A stretch of DNA of 44,804 bases from Glaciihabitans sp. (GTDB lineage: Bacteria > Actinomycetota > Actinomycetes > Actinomycetales > Microbacteriaceae), in contig JAODMY010000106.1 in the NCBI GenBank assembly GCA_025465535.1, positions 1-44,804 of the forward strand, in the 5' to 3' direction. The position numbers and the translations under genes were made by a program. Shown in pieces: positions 24,293 through 32,646 of this stretch. Within the stretch, counting starts at the first letter, position 1. The number at the start of each line of letters is the position of its first letter. The notes beneath the pieces are model-generated. The model saw only the letters and a list, made by a program, of their open reading frames with translations, had not been told where the DNA came from and did not search any database.

Positions 24293-24430
24293 TTAGATTT
24301 CGTCCGCATCCAGGCGGCGATTGACGATCGAGACCTCGTAGTGGTCCGGGATCTCGCAGACGTCGCCAACGCACACACCCACGGCCGCATCACCGACCAA
24401 TGTCAGTGGTTTGATTGCGGCATCCGTCAT
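24293..24430 (-). CDS. 45-aa small protein coupled to the DsbA-like gene
   Basis: A short ORF whose ATG (24430-24428) overlaps the TGA of the frnE-like gene by 4 bp (ATGA). It encodes a 45-residue acidic protein: MTDAAIKPLTLVGDAAVG at the start, then VCVGDVCEIP with two cysteines five residues apart, and a C-terminus VNRRLDADEI. The overlap, the start context and the conserved-looking VGD repeats argue it is translated. The two cysteines could exchange disulfides with the upstream CPWC oxidoreductase; this is speculation. I know of no named family. It ends 28 bp from the stop of the convergent EbsC gene. Confidence 0.7.
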   Translation of the reverse strand: MTDAAIKPLTLVGDAAVGVCVGDVCEIPDHYEVSIVNRRLDADEI

Positions 24431-25080
24431 GACACGGCCTCTCGATCGCTCAACACCTGTTCGAGCACGTTAACAAATGTTCCTGAATCCTGAGCTCCAG
24501 ACACCCCGTACTTCTGATCGAACACGAAGAATGGCACACCCTGGATGCCGTATTCGGTCGCGAGCGCCACGTCGGCTTTGACGGCGGCGAGGTAGGTCTC
24601 CTCGGTCAGGACCTTCACCACCTCGTCGCGATCGAGTCCGATCTCGGCGGCTAGATCCGCGAGATCCGCGATGTGACCCACGTGGCGGCCATCAACGAAG
24701 TACGCCTTCAGCAGGCGCTCCTTCATGTCGATTTGGCGACCCTGCGACTTGGCGTAGTGCAGAAGCTCGTGCGCCTTGACCGTGTTGGTCTGGTGCACGT
24801 GGTCGTAGTCATAATCGAGGCCGACGCTCGCCGCGATTCCGGTCACGCGCTCAAGCATCTGGTCTACCTGCTCGAGCGGCAGGCCCTTCCGGTCGGCGAG
24901 GTACTGCTTTGGGCTGCCCTCGAAGTCGACCGGAGTGTCCGGAGCCAGCTCGAACGAGTGGTACTCGATCTCGACCTCTCCGTCGAAGTCGTTGACCGCA
25001 GTCTCGAACTTGCGTTTGCCGATGTAGCACCACGGGCACTGCACATCGGACCAGATATCAACCTTCACTGCATCACTCAC
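24427..25080 (-). CDS. FrnE-like DsbA-family oxidoreductase
   Basis: A 217-aa thioredoxin-fold protein of the FrnE/2-hydroxychromene-isomerase-like DsbA group. The active site is SDVQCPWCYIGKRKF (Cys-Pro-Trp-Cys) near residue 15, the helical insert covers about residues 60-150, and the cis-proline loop is GIQGVPFFVF. There is no signal peptide, so it acts in the cytoplasm, unlike secreted DsbA. Related FrnE proteins rearrange disulfides under oxidative stress. The start is GTG at 25080; a TTAGGT-like box 5 nt upstream may indicate a leaderless message, less clearly than elsewhere. The DUF559 gene ends 8 bp upstream on the same strand, and the 45-aa gene overlaps its end. Confidence 0.9.
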   Translation of the reverse strand: MSDAVKVDIWSDVQCPWCYIGKRKFETAVNDFDGEVEIEYHSFELAPDTPVDFEGSPKQYLADRKGLPLEQVDQMLERVTGIAASVGLDYDYDHVHQTNTVKAHELLHYAKSQGRQIDMKERLLKAYFVDGRHVGHIADLADLAAEIGLDRDEVVKVLTEETYLAAVKADVALATEYGIQGVPFFVFDQKYGVSGAQDSGTFVNVLEQVLSDREAVS

Positions 25081-25087
25081 GCAACAC

Positions 25088-26098
25088 CTAACCCGTCGAG
25101 CCCGCTGGTATATTCCCGTGCCCCTTCGGAAATTCAGGAGTTCTACGACGAGGTCTCCCCCTCCACGCCGTCATTCCGCGGGAGACGAAGGGATGCCGCG
25201 TCTGGTTTCCTGAATTTCCGTTACCACCGACGGCGGAACGTCGATCCTCGAGGGCGATCTCGACTGCACAGGCAAAGCGGTCCCAGTCGTTGAACACCAT
25301 CCCCGCGGTCGGGCGCAGGGAATGGAAGTGTTCAATGGTGATGTCGACGTCCTTGACTCGGTCCCTCACGAAATGAGCGCGATGGAACTCGTCGCTATCG
25401 ACCTCGATCGCGACGATTTCGTCCACCACGAGGTCGATCCGTTTGGCATTGCCCAGGCGAACCTGCGACCGAATCTCGTGCCCGCTCAGCCTCAACCGAG
25501 TGCGCGCGAGGCTTTCAGGAAGCGACTCACAGTCGGGGTCGACCCAGTCTCGAATGCCGCGCCGCTCGAGTGGCAACCGCAGGACGAGCGTCTCGAGATC
25601 GATGAGATCAAGCACACCCGTGTGGAGCGCCCAGTCCATCGCGGCCACCGCAGTCTCAAACTCCTCGTCGAGAACGACGCGGACGAGAGCATCGACGAGC
25701 CCGACGGACACGGCGGTTCCCCATTCGCCTACCTCTGGGTCATCCCAGTGGAGCGCGACGCCACGGGGCGCGCGCACGTCGAGACGTTTGCGCCGATTCT
25801 GTTGGGTCCGAAGCCGCGAGGCGTTTTCGTGCACGGAGACGTGAAGCGGATGCGCACCGAGAACCCAACCGCCGCGCGCTATCACCGCCGAGATACCCGT
25901 CAGTCGCCCGCCAACTCGCACAGCACGAACTTCTGCAGAGCGGTCATCCATGGTCGTGTACCAGCCGTTTCGAACCCGAGCCACCTCGCCGCTTCGAACA
26001 GCACGAGTCAGGTCGAAGTCGCGGGCTCCCCTTCGCACAAGCTGCCGCTTTTGGCACATGCCACCACACGAGCGGACAATCTCAGCAATATCGGGCAT
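25088..26098 (-). CDS. AbiEi/DUF559 nuclease-like protein with element-derived C-terminus
   Basis: A 336-aa protein. The N-terminal third (MPDIAEIVRSCGG to VRNGWY) is a winged-helix domain like those in AbiEi-type antitoxins; the C-terminal half has a DUF559/VSR-like nuclease core with KRIDLVVDEIVAIEVDSDEFH, giving the D ... E-x-D pattern of PD-(D/E)XK enzymes. Such proteins are common in Microbacteriaceae and their role is unsettled. ATG at 26098 is chosen because further upstream the frame runs through element copy 4. The last 46 codons or so cross element copy 3, where the reading frame translates the arms (TPEFPK), so the original stop seems lost. Elements flank it on both sides. Confidence 0.75.
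   Translation of the reverse strand: MPDIAEIVRSCGGMCQKRQLVRRGARDFDLTRAVRSGEVARVRNGWYTTMDDRSAEVRAVRVGGRLTGISAVIARGGWVLGAHPLHVSVHENASRLRTQQNRRKRLDVRAPRGVALHWDDPEVGEWGTAVSVGLVDALVRVVLDEEFETAVAAMDWALHTGVLDLIDLETLVLRLPLERRGIRDWVDPDCESLPESLARTRLRLSGHEIRSQVRLGNAKRIDLVVDEIVAIEVDSDEFHRAHFVRDRVKDVDITIEHFHSLRPTAGMVFNDWDRFACAVEIALEDRRSAVGGNGNSGNQTRHPFVSRGMTAWRGRPRRRTPEFPKGHGNIPAGSTG
25124..25223. repeat. dispersed palindromic element, copy 3 (inside coding sequence)
   Basis: The left arm CTTCGGAAATTCAGGAG (25124-25140) and the degenerate right arm (25207-25220) match over 13 bp. Interior still exactly 66 bp. It is the only copy overlapping a gene I annotate, supplying the C-terminus of the DUF559 protein. 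Confidence 0.85.
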
Positions 26099-26202
26099 GG
26101 GATCATCATCGAGATCTCTCGGCTCGACCGACGCGAACGCACGCGAATTGGGGATGAGCCCGCGGTCGAAACGGCTGTGAGCGACGGGCTGGTCGGGTCC
26201 CG

Positions 26203-26304
26203 CTTTCGGAAATTCAGGAGATTGGTTCCCCGCCCACAACGCGATCCGCGACAACCCGCCACGCGCGCGCCGGCGGTGTGACGAAACTCCTGAATTTCCG
26301 AAGG
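26203..26304. repeat. dispersed palindromic element, copy 4
   Basis: Left arm CTTTCGGAAATTCAGGAG (26203-26220), right arm 26287-26303, 16 bp perfect. Interior exactly 66 bp. It lies between glyS and the DUF559 gene start. Confidence 0.9.
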
Positions 26305-26340
26305 TACTGCACGACGGGGAGAGCGCGTGCGGAGTTCGGT

Positions 26341-26398
26341 GCTGCGCGCCGGCGGGCTGCCCAGGCGAGCTGCGCGCCGGCGGGGGCTGCCCGGGCGA
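26341..26398. repeat. 28/30-bp tandem duplication
   Basis: Units 26341-26368 and 26369-26398 differ by a 2-bp insertion and one substitution; both start GCTGCGCGCCGGCGGG. It lies between element copy 4 and the glyS stop codon. Confidence 0.85.
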
Positions 26399-26399
26399 G

Positions 26400-27785
26400 C
26401 TACGCCCCGACGAGCCGCTCGGCGAGGTAGCCCGTCAGCCGGTCGAGAGAAACACGCTCCTGGCCCATGGTGTCGCGCTCGCGGATCGTCACGGCGTTGT
26501 CCTCGAGCGAATCGAAGTCGATGGTGACACAGAACGGCGTTCCGATCTCGTCCTGCCTGCGGTATCGACGGCCGATCGCCCCTGCGTCATCGAAGTCGAT
26601 GTTCCAGTATTTGCGCAGGTCTGCGGCGACCGACTTGGCCAGCGGCGTTAGCTGCTCGTTGCGCGATAGCGGCAGGATGGCGACCTTGACCGGCGCGAGC
26701 CGTGGATCGAGCCGCAGCACCGTCCGCTTGTCGACGCCGCCCTTGGTGTTGGGCGCCTCATCCTCGCTGTAGGCATCGATCAGGAAGGCCATCAGCGCGC
26801 GCGTCAGCCCGAATGCCGGCTCGATCACGTACGGGATCCAGCGCTCGTTCTTGGCCTGGTCGAAGTAGGAGAGGTCGACGCCCGAGCCCTCCGAATGAGT
26901 CTTAAGGTCGAAGTCGGTGCGGTTCGCGACGCCCATGAGTTCCCCCCACTCGCTGCCCGCGAAACGGAAACGGTACTCGAGGTCGACCGTGCGCTTTGAG
27001 TAGTGCGACAGCTTCTCCTTGGGGTGCTCGAACCGACGGATGCTCGCCGGGTCGATCCCGAGGTCGAGGAACCACGCCTCGCTCGCGTCGATCCAGTACT
27101 CGAACCATTCGTCGTCGGACCCAGGCTCGACGAAGAATTCCATCTCCATCTGTTCGAACTCGCGCGTGCGAAAGATGAAGTTTCCCGGTGTGATCTCGTT
27201 GCGAAAACTCTTGCCGACCTGGGCGATGCCAAACGGCGGCTTCATGCGCGACGAGCCGAGCACGTTTGCGAAGTTGGTGAAGATCCCCTGCGCAGTCTCG
27301 GGGCGAAGGTAGTGCATCCCCTCCTCGTTGTCGACGGGACCGAGGAATGTCTTGAGCAGCCCGGAGAAGTTCTGCGGCGCGGTCCAGGATCCGGCCTGGC
27401 CGGTGTCCGGATCCTTGATGTCGGCAAGTCCATTGACCGGCGGATGCCCGTGCTTCTCCTCGTACTGCTCGAGCAGGTGATCAGCCCGGTAACGCTTATG
27501 CGTGTGCAGCGATTCGACCAGCGGATCGCTGAAAACCTCGACGTGGCCGGAGACCTCCCAGACGCGCCGCGGCAGGATGACCGCCGAGTCGAGTCCGACG
27601 ATGTCGTCGCGACCCTGCACCATGAGCTGCCACCACTGGCGCTTGATGTTCTCTTTGAGAGCGACGCCGAGCGGGCCGTAGTCCCAGGCCGAGCGCGATC
27701 CGCCGTAGATTTCCCCCGACTGGAACACGAAGCCCCGACGTTTGGCGAGGGCGATGACGGCGTCGAGCGGATTGGGCGTTGCCAC
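26400..27785 (-). CDS. glyS: glycine--tRNA ligase (homodimeric class II)
   Basis: A 461-aa single-chain glycyl-tRNA synthetase of the alpha2 type. The N-terminus [28 protein letters not shown] is diagnostic. Class II motif 2 appears as [19 protein letters not shown] and motif 3 near [13 protein letters not shown]. The anticodon-binding domain starts [23 protein letters not shown] at 27785 has GGAG six nt upstream. It is followed on the same strand by element copy 4 and a 30-bp duplication, and preceded by a 65-aa small gene 143 bp away. Confidence 0.96.
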   Translation of the reverse strand: MATPNPLDAVIALAKRRGFVFQSGEIYGGSRSAWDYGPLGVALKENIKRQWWQLMVQGRDDIVGLDSAVILPRRVWEVSGHVEVFSDPLVESLHTHKRYRADHLLEQYEEKHGHPPVNGLADIKDPDTGQAGSWTAPQNFSGLLKTFLGPVDNEEGMHYLRPETAQGIFTNFANVLGSSRMKPPFGIAQVGKSFRNEITPGNFIFRTREFEQMEMEFFVEPGSDDEWFEYWIDASEAWFLDLGIDPASIRRFEHPKEKLSHYSKRTVDLEYRFRFAGSEWGELMGVANRTDFDLKTHSEGSGVDLSYFDQAKNERWIPYVIEPAFGLTRALMAFLIDAYSEDEAPNTKGGVDKRTVLRLDPRLAPVKVAILPLSRNEQLTPLAKSVAADLRKYWNIDFDDAGAIGRRYRRQDEIGTPFCVTIDFDSLEDNAVTIRERDTMGQERVSLDRLTGYLAERLVGA

Positions 27786-27928
27786 GAGTAACTCCAGTGT
27801 GGTCAGCCGAGCTGGATGCCCGGTCGAGTGAAAGCCTCAGCCTACCGGCAGCCCGAGTGCCCGACGGTCGACTCCCACGCCTGCCCCCAGCTCTCGCGCC
27901 CCCGGCAGCCGGGACCGCGACGTGTCAG

Positions 27929-28126
27929 TCAGTCATCGTCGACGGGCGAGGCATCCTCGAAGGGTACGGCCTCACGAAGCTCCCACGGAATCTCGCCCTC
28001 GAGCGTCACCGGCTCCGGCGGCGGACTGCCGAAGGCGATCGGCGTCGCGTAGGGCGCGCTGAGCAGCGATCCGCCGAAGGGTGGGGGTTCCGGTTCGTCC
28101 TCGTCCCGCTCGCGCACATCGGCCAT
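27929..28126 (-). CDS. 65-aa acidic, proline-rich small protein
   Basis: A small hypothetical gene. The protein is acidic and disordered at the start (MADVRERDEDEPEPPPF), has a middle part GGSLLSAPYATPIAFG, and ends PFEDASPVDDD. There are no cysteines or membrane segments. It follows the aminotransferase gene by 9 bp. A -10 box TAGGCT (28138-28133), whose first three bases are the aminotransferase stop codon, lies exactly 6 nt before its ATG, so it may have its own leaderless promoter. That spacing supports it being a real gene. I do not recognise a family. Confidence 0.6.
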   Translation of the reverse strand: MADVRERDEDEPEPPPFGGSLLSAPYATPIAFGSPPPEPVTLEGEIPWELREAVPFEDASPVDDD

Positions 28127-28135
28127 GCCCGAAGC

Positions 28136-29191
28136 CTACGCGCGGAGCGCCGCCATGACCGCGGTGACATCCGATTCCGTGTTCCAGAGGTGGAAGGATG
28201 CCCGCAGCCGTCCCGCACGCCCCGACGCCCGGATGCCCGCCGCAGTGAGCCGGCCGAGGTCGCCGCCATCCGGATCGGCCCAGGTGACGATCGCCTGGTG
28301 CTGTTGCGCGATCCCCAGCTCGTCGCACAGCCGGTCGCCAAGCCCAGTGGTGAGCTCCCAGATGGATGCGATGTCGAGCCCAGCAAACAGGGCGAGCGAG
28401 TGCTCCGCGCCGACCCACGCCTGCCAGGCCGGGGAGACGTCGAACCTGCGCGCGTCCGGGGCCAGGTTCATTGCCGGCCCGTAGCACGACTGCCAGACCT
28501 CGTCGCCCGCATACCAGCCGGCCTGAATCGGCGTGAGCAGGTTCTGGAACGCGGTCGAGACAGTGAGAAACGCGACACCGCGCGGAGCGCACAACCACTT
28601 GTAGGTGTGGCAGACGGTCGCGTCGAACTGGGTCGCATCCACGGGGAGCACGCCTGCCGCCTGCGTCACATCGCAATACGTGAACGCTCCGTGCCTGGCC
28701 GCCGCCTCCGTGATCGCGGGCGTATCCGCCACGACACCGGTCGCCGACTGCACGAGCGAGAACGACACCAGCCAGGTTTCGTCCGTGATCGCGTCGGCGA
28801 GCTCGGCCAGCGGGACACAGCGGACCCGGATGTCCGCTCGCTGCAGGAATGGAAACACGATCGACGAGAAGTCGCCGTCCACGCACAGCACCTCGGCGCC
28901 AACTGGAACGGATGCCGCGACCATCGACGTCAGGACGGATGTCTGCGACCCGGCGGCAACGCGATCGGACGCAACTCCGACGAGGCGCGCGTAGTGCGCG
29001 CGGCTGCGTTCGATGATGGCGTCGTATCCCTGTGGGTCGCGGTCGGCGTTGAACCACGAGTCAAGATCGGCCTTCAGCGCATCGACGGCGGAGCGTGGCG
29101 GCAGCCCGATGGATGCGGCGGCGAGGTAACCGGTCGCGTCTCCAAACTGGGCGATGGCGGCGTCGAGCTTGGAGGACGTAGCGATTGGCAT
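28136..29191 (-). CDS. class V aminotransferase (cysteine desulfurase-like fold)
   Basis: A 351-aa PLP enzyme of aminotransferase class V. The phosphate-binding region is VAAGSQTSVLTSMVAASVP, AFTYCDVTQAAGVLPVDA contains the Asp and Gln contacts of the cofactor ring, and the Schiff-base Lys is in CHTYKWLCAPRGVAFL. There is no obvious persulfide-forming Cys loop, so it may be a transaminase or lyase rather than a desulfurase. The ATG at 29191 is the first good start; the frame is open upstream through the divergent LysR gene. It diverges from a LysR-type regulator, which by the usual arrangement controls it. A 65-aa gene follows. Confidence 0.82.
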   Translation of the reverse strand: MPIATSSKLDAAIAQFGDATGYLAAASIGLPPRSAVDALKADLDSWFNADRDPQGYDAIIERSRAHYARLVGVASDRVAAGSQTSVLTSMVAASVPVGAEVLCVDGDFSSIVFPFLQRADIRVRCVPLAELADAITDETWLVSFSLVQSATGVVADTPAITEAAARHGAFTYCDVTQAAGVLPVDATQFDATVCHTYKWLCAPRGVAFLTVSTAFQNLLTPIQAGWYAGDEVWQSCYGPAMNLAPDARRFDVSPAWQAWVGAEHSLALFAGLDIASIWELTTGLGDRLCDELGIAQQHQAIVTWADPDGGDLGRLTAAGIRASGRAGRLRASFHLWNTESDVTAVMAALRA

Positions 29192-29240
29192 GTTATTAGC
29201 ATCGGGGCGATCCAAGTATCGAACAAGCCCATGTTTCTGA

Positions 29241-29270
29241 TGCAAAAGATAACTGCGCATTATGATTGCA
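29241..29270. promoter_or_regulatory. LysR/aminotransferase intergenic control region
   Basis: Between the divergent starts, TGCAA (29241-29245) and TTGCA (29266-29270) flank TGCGCA (29254-29259), resembling the imperfect dyad bound by LysR-type regulators. TATGAT (29261-29266) is exactly 6 nt before the LysR ATG and should be its -10 box, so the site overlaps the LysR promoter, fitting autorepression. Confidence 0.5.
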
Positions 29271-29272
29271 AA

Positions 29273-30214
29273 ATGGACGCCGAGCTCGACCTGCACTCCA
29301 TCCGCATCGTGCGCGCAATCGCCGAGACAGGCACGATCACGGGCGCCGCACGCCAGCTCGGCTTCAGCCAACCCGCCATCAGCCAGCACCTGCAGCGCAC
29401 CGAAGCGCGGCTCGGCGTGCCCCTCATCATGCGGGTCGGGCGTGGCATCCGCCTCACCGAGGCCGGGCAACTCCTCGCACACCACGCGGTCGCCATCTCC
29501 GGGGCCCTGGATGCCGCGGCGGGTGACCTCGCCGAGCTGGCCGGGATGCGCACAGGAACCGCGCGGATCGCCGCATTCCCGACCGCGTCATCCACAATCA
29601 TCCCGCGCCTGTTGCGCACCATGGTCGAGAAGCACCCAGGGATCGTCGTGACCTACGTCGAGGCCGAGCCGCCCGAGGCGCTCGCGATGCTCCGCGAGGG
29701 TTCGATCGACCTGGCGATCACGTTCAGCTACCCGGGAGATCGCGCCGACCCGCATCGCGACATCGCGTCCGGGCTCGCGCTCACGCCACTCTTCACCGAG
29801 GAGATGGTTCTGGCCCTCCCCGAGTCGCACCCGCAGTCATCCTTCGAGAGTGTCGACGTGCGCGAGCTGCTGGCCGATCGCTGGATCGCCGGATGCCCAC
29901 TCTGCCGCGGACACCTCCTCGCGGTCTGCGAGGCGGCCGGCTTCGATCCCGTGGTCGACTACGAGACGGACAACGCGGTTGCGGTGCTCAATCTGGTCGC
30001 GAGCAGCCTGGGAGTCGCCCTGCTTCCCCGCCTGGCGCTCGCGACAGCCAGTGTGCCGAAGGGCGCCACGATTCGCGCGACGGCGCCCGTGAGCATGCGC
30101 AGCATCCAACTCGTCCGTCACGCCGATGCGACCCGCGTTCCGAGCCTTGCCGCGACCATAGCCGCGGTGCGCGCACTGGCCGGGGGCGACTGGGGACTCA
30201 TCCGCGTGACGTGA
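29273..30214 (+). CDS. LysR-type transcriptional regulator
   Basis: A 313-aa regulator. The N-terminal winged helix-turn-helix is LHSIRIVRAIAETGTITGAA then LGFSQPAISQHLQRTEARLG, followed by a linker helix and a periplasmic-binding-protein-like effector domain (ARIAAFPTASSTIIPRLL to the end). WIAGCPLCRGH has two Cys three residues apart in the effector domain, worth noting as a possible thiol or metal sensor. ATG at 29273 has TATGAT 6 nt upstream and no ribosome site, so it is likely leaderless. Divergent from the aminotransferase, its probable target. The effector is unknown. Confidence 0.92.
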   Translation: MDAELDLHSIRIVRAIAETGTITGAARQLGFSQPAISQHLQRTEARLGVPLIMRVGRGIRLTEAGQLLAHHAVAISGALDAAAGDLAELAGMRTGTARIAAFPTASSTIIPRLLRTMVEKHPGIVVTYVEAEPPEALAMLREGSIDLAITFSYPGDRADPHRDIASGLALTPLFTEEMVLALPESHPQSSFESVDVRELLADRWIAGCPLCRGHLLAVCEAAGFDPVVDYETDNAVAVLNLVASSLGVALLPRLALATASVPKGATIRATAPVSMRSIQLVRHADATRVPSLAATIAAVRALAGGDWGLIRVT

Positions 30215-30217
30215 GCG

Positions 30218-31042
30218 TCAGCCCCGGGTCACCGACCAGCGATAGCCCGCCCAAGTGACGGGGATCGCGGTGAGGGCGTTCTTCGTGACATCGCTGCGGT
30301 AAAACGTCAGCGTGTACCTGTCGGGATTCCCGATCCCGGGCACGGCGGAGAGCAGGTAGCTCGCCTGGTAGCCCGCCTGGCTCTTCAGAAGCGCCTGCGC
30401 ATCGGCAACGGTTGCGTCATTGCCCATGACGACGGCGAGCTTCGCGGGGTTTTTTTCCTTCAACGCCGCACGCAACAGGGCGACATAGGAGTTGATCGAA
30501 GTGCTCTCCACCGCTGGATCCGGAGCAAGGATGCTGGTCGGCAGCGTCGAGGACCGTGCCGCGACGTTGGTACCGGAGAACGACTTCTCAAAGGTGAAAC
30601 CCAAGGGACCGGAGAACGTCACCGTAAAAGTCGTGAACGACGCGATGTGCCCCTGGACCGGCATTACGGCGAAGCCGAGATAGCGCAGGCTCCCGCCCAC
30701 AAGTTCGTAGGGTGGCCGGGCGGCCTCCTTGGTCCAGGCGGGAGCGGTATCCGGCTTGATCGCGGCGCTCCCGTGCTTCTGCTCGATGTAGACAACCGCG
30801 GGAGCCGTGCTGTGCGCGACGTTGGTCGTGATGCTCTTGATGGTGACGGGCCACGGCGCAGTGTTGCGGATCCAGCCAACCTGCGCGTAATACGGCAGCG
30901 TCTTCGTTGCGCCGCCGAGAGCGGTGACCGTGCCATTCGAGACGAGTCCCGTGGAGGTGCCGAAATACAGCACGGCCAACCCACAAGCGGCCAAGACGCC
31001 AACAAACAACAGCGTCGCAATAGTTCGGACGGTTCTACGCAT
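30218..31042 (-). CDS. exported or anchored hypothetical protein
   Basis: A 274-aa protein with an N-terminal hydrophobic segment (TIATLLFVGVLAACGLAVLYFG). It contains LAAC, resembling a lipobox, but the hydrophobic stretch continues past Cys, so a plain signal anchor is more likely. The outer part has no domain I recognise: a beta-rich region to about residue 170, then ALLRAALKEKNPAKLAVVMGND and a C-terminal part with TLTFYRSDVT. Its ATG is 2 nt after the uppS stop, and the ribosome site GGAAG lies inside the end of uppS, so it is translated from the same message. It ends 4 bp from the stop of the converging LysR gene. Confidence 0.7.
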   Translation of the reverse strand: MRRTVRTIATLLFVGVLAACGLAVLYFGTSTGLVSNGTVTALGGATKTLPYYAQVGWIRNTAPWPVTIKSITTNVAHSTAPAVVYIEQKHGSAAIKPDTAPAWTKEAARPPYELVGGSLRYLGFAVMPVQGHIASFTTFTVTFSGPLGFTFEKSFSGTNVAARSSTLPTSILAPDPAVESTSINSYVALLRAALKEKNPAKLAVVMGNDATVADAQALLKSQAGYQASYLLSAVPGIGNPDRYTLTFYRSDVTKNALTAIPVTWAGYRWSVTRG

Positions 31043-31044
31043 AT

Positions 31045-31857
31045 CTACTTCCGCTTGATCGAGGGGGTATCAATCGCACCACCAAACCGACGATTCCTCG
31101 ACGCGTAAAGAGTAACCGCTTCCCAGAGGTCGACTCGAGTGAAATCGGGCCACAACTGGTCAAGAAACACCATTTCCGCGTACGCACTCTGCCACAGCAT
31201 GAAGTTACTTGTGCGCTGTTCACCGGAGCTTCTTATAAACAGATCGACGTCGGGCAGGTCGGGCTCGTAGAGCGCGCGCTGGATCGTCTTCTCTGTGATG
31301 CCAGAGGGTTTCAACCTGCCCGCGGCCACATCTTCCGCAAGAACGCGCACGGCGTCCGTGATTTCGTTGCGGCCACCGTAGTTGACGCACATCGTCAAAG
31401 TGAGCACCGAGTTGCCTGCCGTGAGCTGTTCCGCGAATTGCAACTCTTTGATAACGGATGCCCACAGCCTGGGTTTGCGGCCAGCCCAACGGACGCGCAC
31501 GCCCCAGTCGTTGAGCTGGTCACGGCGGCGGTGCAGGACGTCGCGGTTGAATCCCATGAGGAAACGCACCTCGTCCGGCGACCGCTTCCAGTTCTCGGTC
31601 GAGAACGCGTAGACGCTCAGATGCTTCACGCCAATCTGGATCGCGCCAGCGACAACGTCGAGCAGGGAAGCCTCGCCAGCCCGATGCCCCTCGATGCGCG
31701 TGAGGCCCTTGCCGTTGGCCCATCGGCCGTTGCCATCCATGACGATCGCGACGTGCTCCGGGACGGCGCCCGCCGCCAGCGTCGGCGGATAAATGCCGGT
31801 CCAGTCGATCGGCTTGAAATCGACCGCATCGCGATGGGTCTTGCGGACCGGGCTCAT
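31045..31857 (-). CDS. uppS: isoprenyl transferase (undecaprenyl diphosphate synthase family)
   Basis: A 270-aa cis-prenyltransferase that elongates allylic diphosphates with isopentenyl diphosphate to make the lipid carrier for cell-wall synthesis. [17 protein letters not shown] carries the catalytic Asp and the phosphate-binding residues, followed by [31 protein letters not shown], and the C-terminal [24 protein letters not shown] with the Arg and Ser residues that hold isopentenyl diphosphate. Actinobacteria often have two such enzymes, one making shorter chains, so chain length is uncertain. The start overlaps recO by 4 bp. Confidence 0.94.
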   Translation of the reverse strand: MSPVRKTHRDAVDFKPIDWTGIYPPTLAAGAVPEHVAIVMDGNGRWANGKGLTRIEGHRAGEASLLDVVAGAIQIGVKHLSVYAFSTENWKRSPDEVRFLMGFNRDVLHRRRDQLNDWGVRVRWAGRKPRLWASVIKELQFAEQLTAGNSVLTLTMCVNYGGRNEITDAVRVLAEDVAAGRLKPSGITEKTIQRALYEPDLPDVDLFIRSSGEQRTSNFMLWQSAYAEMVFLDQLWPDFTRVDLWEAVTLYASRNRRFGGAIDTPSIKRK

Positions 31858-32579
31858 CGGCGGTCCACGTGCTGGAGCGAGCGCAACCCACGCTCGAGGT
31901 GGAACTGCGTGTATGCGGCGACGATTCCGCTCGCCTGGCCGCGTTCGCGCTCCGTCGCGTTCTCAACTGTTGCCCAGTCGCCGGCGAGAAGAGCCGCGAG
32001 GACCCCGAGCGTGCCGGCGTCGAGGCGCGGGGCTCCGGGTGGGGCCACGGCATCCGCCACGACTCCCCCGAGTTGAACGACGAACGCCGAGTGCGGACCG
32101 GGCGCTCCGGTGACCGCGCAGTCGACGAAGCTCGGCGCCCATCCCGCGATGGAAAGCGAGCGCAGGAGATAAGAGTCGAGGATGTGCCCGGCCGCGTGCT
32201 CGCGCCGCGAGAGCGATCGCAGGCCGCCGACCAGCAGGAGATACTGCTGCAGGCTGCCGCTGTCATCCGTGATCTTGTCGGCGGTCTCGACCATGACATT
32301 TGCCGAGGTGTAGCTGGCGTAATCCGAAGCGATATCTGCACCGTACGAGCCGAGGGACTCGGCCTGCGTCACGATGTCGAGCGTGCGTCCCTCGAAGAGT
32401 TGAACATCGACAACCATGAAAGGCTCGAGCCGCGAACCGAACTTGGATGCCGTGCGCCGCACCCCCTTGGCGACCGCGCGGATCTTGCCGTGCTGCCTGC
32501 TCAGCATCGTGACGATGCGATCTGCTTCACCCAGTTTGTGGGTGCGCAGCACAACAGCTTCGTCACGGTAGAGGGGCAC
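31854..32579 (-). CDS. recO: DNA repair protein RecO
   Basis: A 241-aa recombination mediator that loads RecA with RecR at gaps. The N-terminal OB fold begins [22 protein letters not shown], the standard RecO start, followed by [25 protein letters not shown]. The rest is helical. The start is GTG at 32579, at the family boundary; the frame is open upstream to 32663 but without RecO similarity. GATACT lies 6 nt upstream, a near-match to the leaderless -10 pattern. The zinc-finger cysteines found in some RecO proteins are absent. It is first in an operon with uppS and the anchored hypothetical gene, and divergent from the TRIC-type channel gene. Confidence 0.92.
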   Translation of the reverse strand: MPLYRDEAVVLRTHKLGEADRIVTMLSRQHGKIRAVAKGVRRTASKFGSRLEPFMVVDVQLFEGRTLDIVTQAESLGSYGADIASDYASYTSANVMVETADKITDDSGSLQQYLLLVGGLRSLSRREHAAGHILDSYLLRSLSIAGWAPSFVDCAVTGAPGPHSAFVVQLGGVVADAVAPPGAPRLDAGTLGVLAALLAGDWATVENATERERGQASGIVAAYTQFHLERGLRSLQHVDRR

Positions 32580-32646
32580 TTCACAAGTATCACCCGAGCA
32601 TCCTTTATGTCTCCTGCGCCGAGCGGGACTGGTCCAGAATGGAGCC

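Noticed and set aside
27779-29272. Long N-terminal extension of the LysR frame
   Set aside because: The frame is open for about 500 codons upstream, but that part is antisense to the aminotransferase; LysR homology and the -10 box place the start at 29273.
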